This document shows positions 16,143 to 23,855 of a stretch of DNA of 41,898 nucleotides, one piece after another (the first letter of the stretch is position 1; each line of letters starts with the position of its first letter). Source of the stretch: FEN-680 sp036845225. Its GTDB lineage: Bacteria > Actinomycetota > Geothermincolia > Fen-727 > Anoxymicrobiaceae. The notes beneath the pieces are model-generated. The model searched no databases. It had not been told where the DNA came from and saw only the letters and a program-made list of their open reading frames with translations. Both the position numbers and the translations under genes were made by a program. The DNA lies in assembly GCA_036845225.1 (NCBI GenBank), contig DAIUEJ010000022.1, forward strand, positions 1 to 41,898, in the 5' to 3' direction.

Positions 16143-17203
16143 GCGACAAGCTTTACTTCAGCGTCATCATCCCCGCGCTGAACGCATCGCGCACCCTCGA
16201 GGACACCCTGAAGTCGATCCGCGAGCAGGATTACGACCAGGACAGGATCGAGATCATGCTCATCGACGGCGGCTCAACCGACGACACGCGCGACATCGCC
16301 CTGCGCTACGGCTGCCGCGTCCTCGACAACCCCATGGTGCAGCAGGAGCACGCGAAGTTCATCGGCCTGAACGAGGCGAGGGGCAGCGTCGTGGTGTTCG
16401 CCGACACCGACGAGGTCTTCGGTTACAAAGGGAGCTTCGCCGCGCGCGAGCGGGTGTTCCGCGATCACCCCTCATACAGGTTCATCCTCGGGGGAGGGTA
16501 CAAGACCCCGGCGGGGGCTTCGGTGATCAACGAATACCAGGTCCACTTCGCCGACCCTTTCAACTATTTCCTCACGGGCACATCGGGCGACGCCGGCGTC
16601 TTCATCGACAGCTGGAAGAAGCTCTACAAGCTGGTGGAGGAGACCGATGACTTCGCCGGCTTCGCGCTCGCTGCCGACGACGTGCGGCCGACCGTCGACC
16701 TGTGCGCGGGCAGCACGGCGGACATGGAGTACGTCAGGCGCGAGTTCGCCGAAGAGCTCAAGGACCCCCTGGTTCCGCCCAAGCTCTTCCTCATGATGGC
16801 CGAGAGGTCTTCCCACGTCGCAATCCTCAAGAACGATTTCATCGTCCACTATTCAGCGGACAGCTTCAGGACCTACCTCAAGAAGCTCGACTGGAGGGTC
16901 AAGACAAACATCCACTATCCCGACGTCGTGGCCATCGGGTACGTCAACAGGGACCGCTACGAGCCGGCTCGCATCAGGATGAAGAAGTACCTGTTCATAC
17001 CGTACGCGTTCACGGTCGTCGTGCCGCTGTGGCAGGGGATAAGGGAGACGGTGCGGACGGGAAAGCCGGTGTGCCTGCTGCACCCGCTGCTGTCGTTCTA
17101 TGCCGCGGCCGACATATGCTGGCAGTACCTGATGAAGATGCTCGGCAGGAAGCCCGCTCTCAAGACCTACGGCACCAACACCCAGAAGCTCGACCTCGAC
17201 TAA
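16139..17203 (+). CDS. Glycosyltransferase family 2
   Basis: A 354-residue GT-A glycosyltransferase. Typical landmarks are LYFSVIIPALNASRTLEDTL at the N-terminus, LIDGGSTDDTRDIA, and the metal-binding DXD variant VVFADTDEV (about 85-93). The central region has an unusual GGGYKTPAGASVINEY segment, and a C-terminal hydrophobic stretch (FIPYAFTVVVPLWQGI) suggests membrane association. ATGA overlap with the epimerase shows translational coupling. The epimerase-transferase pair probably makes and transfers one sugar, such as a ManNAc-type residue, but donor and acceptor are not determined. Its TAA stop lies inside palindrome C2, so the repeat supplies or preserves the end of the gene. Confidence 0.9.
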   Translation: MSDKLYFSVIIPALNASRTLEDTLKSIREQDYDQDRIEIMLIDGGSTDDTRDIALRYGCRVLDNPMVQQEHAKFIGLNEARGSVVVFADTDEVFGYKGSFAARERVFRDHPSYRFILGGGYKTPAGASVINEYQVHFADPFNYFLTGTSGDAGVFIDSWKKLYKLVEETDDFAGFALAADDVRPTVDLCAGSTADMEYVRREFAEELKDPLVPPKLFLMMAERSSHVAILKNDFIVHYSADSFRTYLKKLDWRVKTNIHYPDVVAIGYVNRDRYEPARIRMKKYLFIPYAFTVVVPLWQGIRETVRTGKPVCLLHPLLSFYAAADICWQYLMKMLGRKPALKTYGTNTQKLDLD

Positions 17204-17234
17204 ACTTTCCGGGGTCTGACCCCAAAAAGTTTAG
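17199..17234. repeat. Family C palindrome (C2) between convergent stops
   Basis: A near-palindrome with core GGGGTCTGACCCC and ACTAAACTTT / AAAGTTTAG arms. The glycosyltransferase stop TAA is inside the left arm, and the epimerase stop TAG on the minus strand directly abuts the right arm. No other spacer separates the two genes. Confidence 0.9.
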
Positions 17235-18281
17235 CTACTTCAGCCCGATGTTGCAGACTTTCATCAGCGCCTTGGTGAACCACACCCAGGGGTCCGACCT
17301 CGGTATATACCCCTCACGCCTGAACCACTCGATCGCGCGTTCCAGTGAGACTTCGACCGGCGTTGGCTCGAGCCCGAGTTCGCGCTGGGCTTTGGAGGTG
17401 TCGTAGAAGAGCCACTTGTGCGAGTAGGCCACTTCACGGTGAGTGACGGTCGGCTGGGTCCCGGTGCGCAGGGCGTTCTTCTCCCACAGGAACCCGTAGA
17501 TGCGCGCCAGCGTAAGAGGCATCTTGATGATGCGGGTCTTGATGCCGGCGGCCTCGGTCACCATCTCGAAGAGCTCGGTCAGCGTGACGTTCCGGTTCCC
17601 CAGAATGTATTTCTCGCCGATCCTGCCCTTCTTCGCGGCGAGCACATGGCCGCGCGCGACGTCCTTGACGTCCACGATGTTGTAGCCGCCGTCGTAGGAC
17701 ATGAAGTTCGCCTGGTTTGCGACGTCCAGGATGACCTTCCCGGTGGGGGTGGGGACGACGTCTCCCTCGCCGTACGGGAAGCACGGGTTCACTACCACGA
17801 TGGGCATGCCTTCGCGGGCGAAGGTGAGCGCCTCCTGCTGTGACATGTACTTGGTGAGGACGTAGTCGTTGGCGCCGTACTGGTTGAACACGGTCTCCTC
17901 GTCGGACGCCAGTTTGCCCGCCTTGAGGCCGAGCGCCGCGATGGACGCCGTGTAGACGATCTTCTCCAGGTCCGCCTTCTTCGCGGCCCAGAGCATGTTG
18001 CGCGAGCCCTGGAGGTTGACGTCGAAGAACGCCTTGCGGGGCGCGTGCAGCGAGTAGAGCGCCGCAAGGTGGAAGAGGGTGTCGCAGCCCGAGAGCGCGG
18101 CGTCCAGGCTCGACGGGTCGAGAATGTTCCCCGGGACCTTCTCGACGTCCACCCCTGCCAGGTTGCGCTCGTCCTCGCCGGGCAGGACCATCGCGCGCAC
18201 ATCGACGCCTTCATCGAGCAGCTCGCGAACCACGTTCGAGCCGATGAACCCCGCCGCGCCGGTGACAAGTGCCTTCTGCAT
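17235..18281 (-). CDS. NAD-dependent sugar epimerase/dehydratase, HpnA-like extended SDR
   Basis: A 348-residue extended short-chain dehydrogenase. Motifs: nucleotide-binding ALVTGAAGFIGSNV at residues 4-17, LFHLAALYSLHAPRKAFFDVNLQGSRN, active-site Ser in YTASIAALG, catalytic YVLTK, then VVVNPCFPYGEGDVVPTPTG and GEKYILGNRNV. The last segments closely follow hopanoid-associated sugar epimerase HpnA and dihydroflavonol reductase relatives. The substrate is not certain; hopanoid glycan modification or reduction of a hydroxylated lipid is compatible. GGAGGAGG precedes the ATG. It is on the strand opposite the glycosyltransferase and follows the frameshifted ligase gene, separated by C3. Confidence 0.87.
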   Translation of the reverse strand: MQKALVTGAAGFIGSNVVRELLDEGVDVRAMVLPGEDERNLAGVDVEKVPGNILDPSSLDAALSGCDTLFHLAALYSLHAPRKAFFDVNLQGSRNMLWAAKKADLEKIVYTASIAALGLKAGKLASDEETVFNQYGANDYVLTKYMSQQEALTFAREGMPIVVVNPCFPYGEGDVVPTPTGKVILDVANQANFMSYDGGYNIVDVKDVARGHVLAAKKGRIGEKYILGNRNVTLTELFEMVTEAAGIKTRIIKMPLTLARIYGFLWEKNALRTGTQPTVTHREVAYSHKWLFYDTSKAQRELGLEPTPVEVSLERAIEWFRREGYIPRSDPWVWFTKALMKVCNIGLK

Positions 18282-18298
18282 CAGCCGCCTCCTCCATG

Positions 18299-18334
18299 AC
18301 TAAACTTCTTGGGGTCAGACCCCTTTTTGTTTAG
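18299..18334. repeat. Family C palindrome (C3)
   Basis: An imperfect copy with core GGGGTCAGACCCC and arms ACTAAACTTCTT / TTTTTGTTTAG (several arm mismatches). It lies 14 nt after the minus-strand stop of the frameshifted ligase and 4-12 nt upstream of the HpnA-like ribosome-binding site. Confidence 0.87.
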
Positions 18335-18348
18335 CGCCTTCCGTCTGC

Positions 18349-19940
18349 CTATTTTGCCTCAGCGAACAGCTCCTCGTCGATGATCTGCTGGCGGAGCTCG
18401 CGCTTGAGGACCTTCAGCGTCATGGTGAGAGGCATGGCATCTACGATGCGGATGACCCGCGGCGCCTTGTACGCCGCGATGTGCTCCCGGCACCAGGCGA
18501 GGAGCTCGTCCTCGGTCACGTCCTCGCCCGGCTTGAGCTGCATGAACGCGACGGGAACCTCGCCCTTTGTCGGGTGCGGCGCGCCCACCAGCGCCACTTC
18601 GAATACCGCGGGGTTCTGGAGTATCTCCTCTTCGATCTCGCGGGAGAACACCGAGTAGCCGCCGGCCTTGACCACGTCTTTCTCGCGGTCCACGAAGTGC
18701 AGGTACCCGAGCCGGTCGCGGAACCCGATGTCGCCGGTGTGGAACCAGCCGTACTCGAACGCCTGCGCGGTGCGGTCGTCATCGCCCCAGTAGCCCTTCA
18801 TGACGTTAGGCCCGCGCACCACGAACTCGCCGGTCTTGCCGCGGCGGAGTTTCTTGCCTGCTTCGTCCATCACCTTGACCTTGACGCCGGGTACGGGGAA
18901 ACCGACCGTGCCGGCCCGGCGGACGAACGGAAGGTTGACAGATATGATGGGGGAGGTCTCGACGAGGCCGTAGCCTTCGATGAACTTGCCACCGAACTTC
19001 TCCAGGCGCTTGATATGCTCGACGGGCATGGCGTCCGCCCCGGAGAGCCAGTAGCGCATGCTGGACAGGTCGTACTTGTCGGGCTTGAACAGCAGCATCA
19101 GGTTGTACATCGCGGGCACCCCGAGGAAGAGGGTCGCGTGGTACTTCTCGATGTTGCTGAGCGCCTTCTCGGGGTCGAAGTACTGCATCAGGATGCCGGA
19201 CGCGCCGCAGTAGAGGCCTCCCACGATGCTGGTGGTGAAGCCGAAGATGTGCGCGATGGGCAGGGCCGCGACGCCGAAGTCCTTGGGGCCCAGGCGTAGC
19301 ATTCGTGTCGTCTTTGTCACGGTCGAGAGAAGGTTGCGGCTGGAGAGCATGGCTCCCTTGGGGAAGCCAGTGGTCCCTGAGGTGTAGAAGATCGCCGCGG
19401 TATCGTCAGGGTCGAGCGTCGCCGGCTCGACCTTCGCCTCCTCGTAGCCCTTGGTGAGCGTGTCTATCGAGAGGAAGCCTTCGGGGACCTGGTTACTGGG
19501 GCCGGTCATCACCCAGTGCTCGATCTCCGGGATGTTCGCCTTGTCGCGGATGTTGATGGCGAAGAGGCCCGGCTCGGTGAGGAGCACCTTGGCGCCGCAG
19601 TCCGATATCGAGCGGGTGAGTTCCTCGGCCTTGAGCATGTAGTTGAAGGGGACGGTGATGGCGCCGATCCGTGCCGCGGCGAGGAACGCAAGCCCGAGTT
19701 CGGGATGTTGGTGACCGCTACGGCGATGCGGTCGCCGGGCTTCACGCCCAGCTCGTTCTTCATCATCGCGGCGATGCAGTTGGTTATCTGGAGCGCCTCG
19801 TTGTAGGTCGCGGAGGTTCCCTCATGGCCCTGAGGGATGTTCTCGTACTCCATGGGATGGTCGAACTTGATGAACTCCTTGTCGCCGAACTTCTGCGCGG
19901 CGCGGTCGACGAGGTTGGCGACCGATAAAGAAGATGCCAT
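18349..19940 (-). CDS. AMP-forming acyl-CoA synthetase, interrupted by one frameshift
   Basis: Two overlapping frames together encode one ligase of about 530 residues. The N-terminal part starts at ATG 19940 (GGGGGG upstream) and reads GVKPGDRIAVAVTNIPN, then loses frame. Restoring one base near 19700-19704 gives I-P-E-L-G-L-A-F-L-A-A-A-R-I-G-A-I-T-V-P-F-N-Y, continuous with the C-terminal part. Downstream motifs are intact: FYTSGTTGFPKGAML, GYGLVETSP, GWFHTGDIGFRDRLGYLHFV followed by DREKD, and the C-terminal Lys in LTMTLKVLKREL (the usual Gly before Lys is Leu). A one-base deletion in an otherwise uneroded gene suggests an assembly or sequencing error rather than a decayed pseudogene. It is the third acyl-CoA ligase of the window, and sits next to the SCP2 and TetR genes. 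Confidence 0.85.
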
Positions 19941-19952
19941 CTGCCCCCCTTA

Positions 19953-20047
19953 TGCAAAATAGGGACAGGCACTATTTTGCATTTTCACACTCTTTACTGT
20001 TGTGATTGCCACAAGTGCAAAAAGGTGCCTGTCCCCTTTTTGCGTTT
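19953..20047. repeat. Family A element (A3), inverted pair
   Basis: Half units 19953-19981 and 20016-20047 with the GGGACAGGCAC core in opposite orientation and a 34-nt spacer. It lies 1 nt from the stop codon of the SCP2 gene and 12 nt from the ligase start, filling the whole intergenic space. Confidence 0.88.
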
Positions 20048-20048
20048 A

Positions 20049-20630
20049 TCAGCTAACGAGGTTGCTGAGCTCTATCGCGAACGGCATGTCGCCTGTGATC
20101 TTGAGCTGTCCGCCCATGAACGCCGTGACGCCGGGGATCTGCCCTGTGCTGAGCTGCACCCAGGTGTCGAGTGAGCAAATGAACGTCGCTTCGGGCTTCT
20201 CGGCGCCGTTGAACATAACCTTCAGCGACGCATTCGAGCCGTCGGGCCTGGTGAGGTCGAGGACCAGCGTGCCCTTCATGTCCTTGATCTTGTCGTAGCG
20301 CGCGCGGTTTGCCACCTTGTTCACGTCGGTGAACATGTCGATGGCGCCCGCGAGCTTGCCGGTGACGGCCGCGCGCCAGGTAGCCTCGTCCATGTCGAGC
20401 GTGACCAGGGCGTCATCGACGGGCCCCGGGACGATCTCCATCTCTTTGGCGTCCTTGATGACGATGGAGTAGGTGTGCTCTGCCCCGTCGCTGGCGACGT
20501 TGAACATCAGCTTCGCAGTGGTCCCGTCCATCCCGGTGATAGACGCGCCTTTCATCTGCTCCTCGAACATCCTGGGGACGAAGTTCTGGAAATAGTCCTC
20601 TACGGTCACGTCATCGTTCACCTGAAGCAT
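20049..20630 (-). CDS. SCP2 sterol-binding domain protein
   Basis: A 193-residue protein. The start at ATG 20630 is fixed by AAGGAGG 7 nt upstream, shorter than the maximal frame. It opens with VTVEDYFQNFVPRMFEEQM, continues through LMFNVASDGAEHTYSIVIKD and VTLDMDEATWRAAVTGKLAGAIDMFT, and has a lipid-binding beta-sheet plus helix typical of SCP2/YhbT-like proteins, but with an extra C-terminal region (about 115-193). Such proteins bind lipids or acyl-CoAs, or hold a hydrophobic substrate for a partner enzyme. It is divergent from a TetR regulator; their promoters share one palindromic operator, and the frameshifted acyl-CoA ligase follows on the same strand. A lipid-inducible activation module is therefore likely (inference). 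Confidence 0.83.
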   Translation of the reverse strand: MLQVNDDVTVEDYFQNFVPRMFEEQMKGASITGMDGTTAKLMFNVASDGAEHTYSIVIKDAKEMEIVPGPVDDALVTLDMDEATWRAAVTGKLAGAIDMFTDVNKVANRARYDKIKDMKGTLVLDLTRPDGSNASLKVMFNGAEKPEATFICSLDTWVQLSTGQIPGVTAFMGGQLKITGDMPFAIELSNLVS

Positions 20631-20656
20631 GGTACCGCCTCCTTGAATCCCATACG

Positions 20657-20682
20657 GACTAGACTGACATGTCAATCTAGTC
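20657..20682. promoter_or_regulatory. TetR operator shared by divergent SCP2 and TetR genes
   Basis: A 26-bp palindrome with one mismatch; the centre reads TAGACTGACATGTCAATCTA. It covers the -10 of the SCP2 promoter and the -35 of the TetR promoter, so a bound repressor would silence both. Confidence 0.85.
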
Positions 20683-20691
20683 TAATATATT
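20664..20691 (+). promoter_or_regulatory. TetR gene promoter
   Basis: Plus strand: CTGACA (20664-20669), 16-nt spacer, TATATT (20686-20691). The -35 lies within the operator. A 7-bp GC hairpin (GGCCCGG / CCGGGCC, 20713-20732) follows in the leader before the ribosome-binding site. Confidence 0.65.
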
Positions 20692-20702
20692 ATCGTTGTC
20701 AA
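20674..20702 (-). promoter_or_regulatory. SCP2 gene promoter
   Basis: Minus strand: TTGACA (20697-20702), 17-nt spacer, TAGATT (20674-20679). The -10 lies within the operator palindrome. Confidence 0.72.
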
Positions 20703-20752
20703 TAGCGTTGAGGGCCCGGATCTACCCGGGCCGCGGGCGGCAAGGAGGAAGA

Positions 20753-21475
20753 TTGGGTCACAAGAGGCACGTGCTCCCACCCGAGGAGCGTAAAGAGGAG
20801 CTGCTCAAGGCGGCAGCCGCGGTGATCTCGGAGAAGGGCTACCGGGCGGCCGGGGTCTCGGACATCATCGAGCGGGCCGGCGTTGCGCGCGGCACCTTCT
20901 ATCACTACTTCGACTCGAAGAAGGACGTCTTCCTCGAGCTGATACAGCAGTACTTCGACGGCTTCGCGGAGGTGCTCGAGGAGAACCACAAGAGGTTGGT
21001 CACCGCGCTCGAGACAGGGGCGGACGTCGCCGGCGCATGGCGTGAGAACGCGCTGCGCACCCTGATGTTCCACAGCGAGAACCCCGAGCTGACATCGCTG
21101 GTCTACCGCGAGGCGATGGGCCTGGACGAGCATTTCTCCAGCAAGGTCGACGAACTGACGAGCCTGGCGAGGTCGAGGATGGTGGAGGAGTTCCAGATGG
21201 TCGCGGACCGCGGGCTGATGATCCCGTGCGACGTGGAGCTTGTGAGCACCATCGTGCAGGGCGCCACCGTGAACATCATCATGGAATACATCCTGCGCCG
21301 GCGGTCGACGGACCTGGGGGCGCTGGCCGACGGCCTGGTCAGGAACCAGTTGCGGGCGCTGACAGCTTTCCCGCCTCTCGTAGGGACGAAACCGGCGGCA
21401 GGGAAGAAGCCCGCGAAGGCGCCGGCGAATAAGACGTCGAAGGCCGCGAGCCAGAAGAAGCGGGTCGGGGCCTGA
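20753..21475 (+). CDS. TetR-family regulator with histone-like Lys/Ala-rich tail
   Basis: A 240-residue regulator. The TTG at 20753 is chosen because AAGGAGG ends 4 nt before it; residues upstream in the frame are unsupported. The helix-turn-helix is ELLKAAAAVISEKGYRAAGVSDIIERAGVARGTFYHYFDSKKDVFLELI, and a helical ligand domain runs to about residue 210. The last 30 residues form a basic, low-complexity tail (repeats of K-P-A, K-A-P-A-N-K, S-K-A-A-S-Q-K-K) like histone H1/AlgP-type tails. This tail is not part of the TetR fold and could add nonspecific DNA binding. It probably represses itself and the SCP2 gene through the shared operator. Repeat D1 follows 3 nt after the stop. Confidence 0.9.
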   Translation: MGHKRHVLPPEERKEELLKAAAAVISEKGYRAAGVSDIIERAGVARGTFYHYFDSKKDVFLELIQQYFDGFAEVLEENHKRLVTALETGADVAGAWRENALRTLMFHSENPELTSLVYREAMGLDEHFSSKVDELTSLARSRMVEEFQMVADRGLMIPCDVELVSTIVQGATVNIIMEYILRRRSTDLGALADGLVRNQLRALTAFPPLVGTKPAAGKKPAKAPANKTSKAASQKKRVGA

Positions 21476-21478
21476 GAC

Positions 21479-21502
21479 GTAGCGCCGGCGTCCCGCCGGC
21501 AG
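21479..21502. repeat. Family D palindrome (D1)
   Basis: Single copy with GTAGC flank and GCCGGCGTCCCGCCGGC core, 3 nt downstream of the TetR stop codon. Confidence 0.88.
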
Positions 21503-21556
21503 CAAGGTGGCGAAGGCACCATTAGGGCGGAAGCGGTGCAGAAGGAAGGGGCGAAC

Positions 21557-22369
21557 ATGGAAGTCGACGGCAAGGTTGTGCTCATAACCGGCGCGGGGAG
21601 AGGCATGGGAAAGCAGGATGCGATTGCCTTTGCCCGTGAAGGCGCCAGGCTTGTCCTCACGGACGTGGACCTCACCGAGCTCGAGAAGACGGCAGATGAG
21701 CTGAGGGCGGCGGGGCGCGAAGTGAGCACTTACATCCTGGACGTGTCCAACAGGGCGGCGTGCTTCGAGCTCGCGGAGGCGGTGTCCGCCGACGTGGGAA
21801 CCGTGGACGTGCTGGTCAACAACGCGGGTATTGTTGTCTGCGACGACGTCCTCGTCCTTTCCGAGCGCGACGTCACGCGGATGATGGAGGTCAACTACTA
21901 CGGCATGGTCTGGATGATGCAGGCGTTCGTCCCGGCGATGGTCGCGCGCAGGTCAGGCCACGTGGTGAACATGTGTTCCTCGGCGGGGAAGATAGGGGTG
22001 CCGAGGCTGGGCGGTTACTGCGCGACCAAGTTCGCAGCCATCGGCATCACCGATTCCATCAGGCCGGAGCTCAAGAAGAGCGGCGTCGGGTTCACCATCG
22101 TCAACCCGGGTTATGTGAACACCGGGATGTTCCAGGGCTCGCACGTGCCTTTCATCACGCGGTGGCAGACGCCCGAGAAGATCGCCGGCGCCATAGTCAG
22201 GGCGGTGCACAAGAACTACGCCGAGATCTGCGTGCCGCGGTTCTCGATTCGGTTCGCAAGCGTGCTGAGGAACCTGGGCATACCGCGCGTCACGGACTTC
22301 GTTCAGGGATTGCTGGGTGGGCACAAGTCGTTCACTGCCTGGCAGAAGGACGCCTCCCGGCCCTTCTAA
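21557..22369 (+). CDS. Classical short-chain dehydrogenase/reductase
   Basis: A 270-residue SDR. Cofactor motif VVLITGAGRGMGKQDAIAFA (Gly-rich loop from residue about 10), LTDVDLTELEKTADEL with Asp after beta-2 favouring NAD(H), NNAG, catalytic Ser in MCSSAGKIG and YCATK active site. The C-terminal portion (FVQGLLGGHKSFTAWQKD) resembles SDRs that act on lipid or steroid alcohols. ATG 21557 is preferred (GGAAGGGG 5 nt upstream); GTG 21536 is an in-frame alternative. It is transcribed in the direction of the TetR gene, only 80 nt after it, and could be part of the same regulon. The convergent acyl-CoA synthetase alpha subunit lies across repeat B2. Confidence 0.92.
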   Translation: MEVDGKVVLITGAGRGMGKQDAIAFAREGARLVLTDVDLTELEKTADELRAAGREVSTYILDVSNRAACFELAEAVSADVGTVDVLVNNAGIVVCDDVLVLSERDVTRMMEVNYYGMVWMMQAFVPAMVARRSGHVVNMCSSAGKIGVPRLGGYCATKFAAIGITDSIRPELKKSGVGFTIVNPGYVNTGMFQGSHVPFITRWQTPEKIAGAIVRAVHKNYAEICVPRFSIRFASVLRNLGIPRVTDFVQGLLGGHKSFTAWQKDASRPF

Positions 22370-22371
22370 GT

Positions 22372-22463
22372 AGGGGTCAGGCACCGTCCACTTTCTTGTC
22401 CACCACAATTTCCTTCTAGAGCAACAAACGGGTGGACAAAATAGTGGACGGTGCCTGACCCCT
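22372..22463. repeat. Family B element (B2), full inverted pair between convergent genes
   Basis: Outer arms AGGGGTCAGGCACCGTCCAC and its reverse complement enclose a variable centre. The left end is 2 nt after the SDR stop; the right end forms the first bases of the minus-strand TAG stop of the synthetase. Thus one element closes both genes. Confidence 0.9.
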
Positions 22464-23853
22464 ATCGTTTGGCGATGGCGGCGAGGGCTCTCACCGCGGG
22501 CTCCGGCGCCACGTAGACCGGAACCTTCGTGCCCGATATTTCCTTCATCCTGTCGACGAACTCGTGGTGCCCCACCGCGCAGAGCAGGAAAGGCTTGCCG
22601 GGGAACCTGGCCCTGATCGCGCCGATATCGCCGAACCAGGTCTTGCCGTCAGACCCCTTCATGGTCACGGTCTTGAAGATGACGTAGGGGAGGACAGTTA
22701 TCGCAAGGACCATGTCGATCTCCGGGTCCTCCAGCAGCGCTTCCAGCGCGACCGCGAAGAGGGGCGAAGGGCCTACGTCCACCGGGTTCCTCACGTTCAT
22801 CCAGGCGGGCGCATGCTCCTCGACCTTGCGCCTCGCGAACTCCGATAGCTCGGGCACTTCGAGCCCGCGCCCCACGGCGGCGTCGGTCGCCATCACGCCC
22901 AGGCTCCCGCTTGAGGTGACGATGCCCAGCCGCTTCCCCTTCGGCAACTCCTGTGTCGCGAAGGCGCGGGACATCTCCACGAGCTCCTCCAGGGTCTCGG
23001 CCCTAACCGTTCCGGTCTGCCGGAAGAGCGCCTCGTACAGCTCGTCCTCTCCAGACAGGCTTGCGGTGTGGGAGGCCGTGGCTGCCATGCCAGCCGTGGT
23101 GCGCCCGGTCTTGAGGACCAGTACGGGCTTCCGGGGCGTGATCGCCTCCAGGCTCTCTCGGAGGCGCCGTCCGTCGGCCGCGCCCTCGAGGTACATCATC
23201 ACCACGCGCGTCTCGGGATCTTCGCGGAAGTAGTCCAGGACGTCCGATTCGGTGACGTCCATGCGGTTGCCGAGGGTGACCGCCTTGGAGATGGTCAGCC
23301 CGTAGTGGTGGAGCATGTCCAGCAACACGGTCCCGAAGACGCCGCTCTGCGCGATGACCGCCACCGGCCCCGGCACCATCGCCTCGTCGATGACCTCCAC
23401 GGTGCTGAACTTGTTGGACGTGTTGACCACTCCGACGCAGTTGGGCCCGATGACCCTGATGCCGTTGCGCCGGGCAGCCTCCAGCGCGCGGTCCTGCAGG
23501 GCCTTGCCTTCGGGCCCGACCTCCGCGAAGCCCGCGCTCTCGACGATCGCGTGCCTGATGCCCCTTCGCCCGGCCTGCTCCATCACGTCGGGCACAGCCG
23601 GCGCCGGCACGATTATCACCGCCAGGTCAACGGGGTCGGGGACGTCCGCGAGCGACTGGTAGACCTTCATGCCGTGGAGCTCCCCGCCCTTGGGGTTCAC
23701 CAGGTACAGCCTGTTCTCCCAGCCCTGTTTCTTGAGCACGATCGGGGTGCCGTACCCGAAGCCGGGGCTCCTGCGCGCGCCGACCAGCGCGACCCCCCTC
23801 GGCTCGAAGAAGGCACCCAGGTCGAGGCTGCCGGGCGCGGGGTTCTCCACCAT
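22462..23853 (-). CDS. Acyl-CoA synthetase (NDP-forming) alpha-subunit protein
   Basis: A 463-residue protein of the ADP-forming acetate/acyl-CoA ligase family, which interconverts acyl-CoA, ADP and phosphate with acid, ATP and CoA. It has the N-terminal CoA-binding Rossmann domain (ALVGARRSPGFGYGTPIV; VNPKGGELHGMKVYQSL), the succinyl-CoA-ligase-like domains (RVIGPNCVGVVNTS; AVIAQSGVFGTVLLD) and the phosphohistidine segment ASHTASLSGEDELYEALFRQTG. The ATP-grasp beta domain is absent and no beta gene lies nearby, so a partner encoded elsewhere is required. The ATG at 23853 has AAAGGG 7 nt upstream, 2 nt after the UroD-like stop, so they form an operon. Energy conservation at the end of a degradation pathway is likely. 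Confidence 0.9.
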   Translation of the reverse strand: MVENPAPGSLDLGAFFEPRGVALVGARRSPGFGYGTPIVLKKQGWENRLYLVNPKGGELHGMKVYQSLADVPDPVDLAVIIVPAPAVPDVMEQAGRRGIRHAIVESAGFAEVGPEGKALQDRALEAARRNGIRVIGPNCVGVVNTSNKFSTVEVIDEAMVPGPVAVIAQSGVFGTVLLDMLHHYGLTISKAVTLGNRMDVTESDVLDYFREDPETRVVMMYLEGAADGRRLRESLEAITPRKPVLVLKTGRTTAGMAATASHTASLSGEDELYEALFRQTGTVRAETLEELVEMSRAFATQELPKGKRLGIVTSSGSLGVMATDAAVGRGLEVPELSEFARRKVEEHAPAWMNVRNPVDVGPSPLFAVALEALLEDPEIDMVLAITVLPYVIFKTVTMKGSDGKTWFGDIGAIRARFPGKPFLLCAVGHHEFVDRMKEISGTKVPVYVAPEPAVRALAAIAKR

Positions 23854-23855
23854 GT

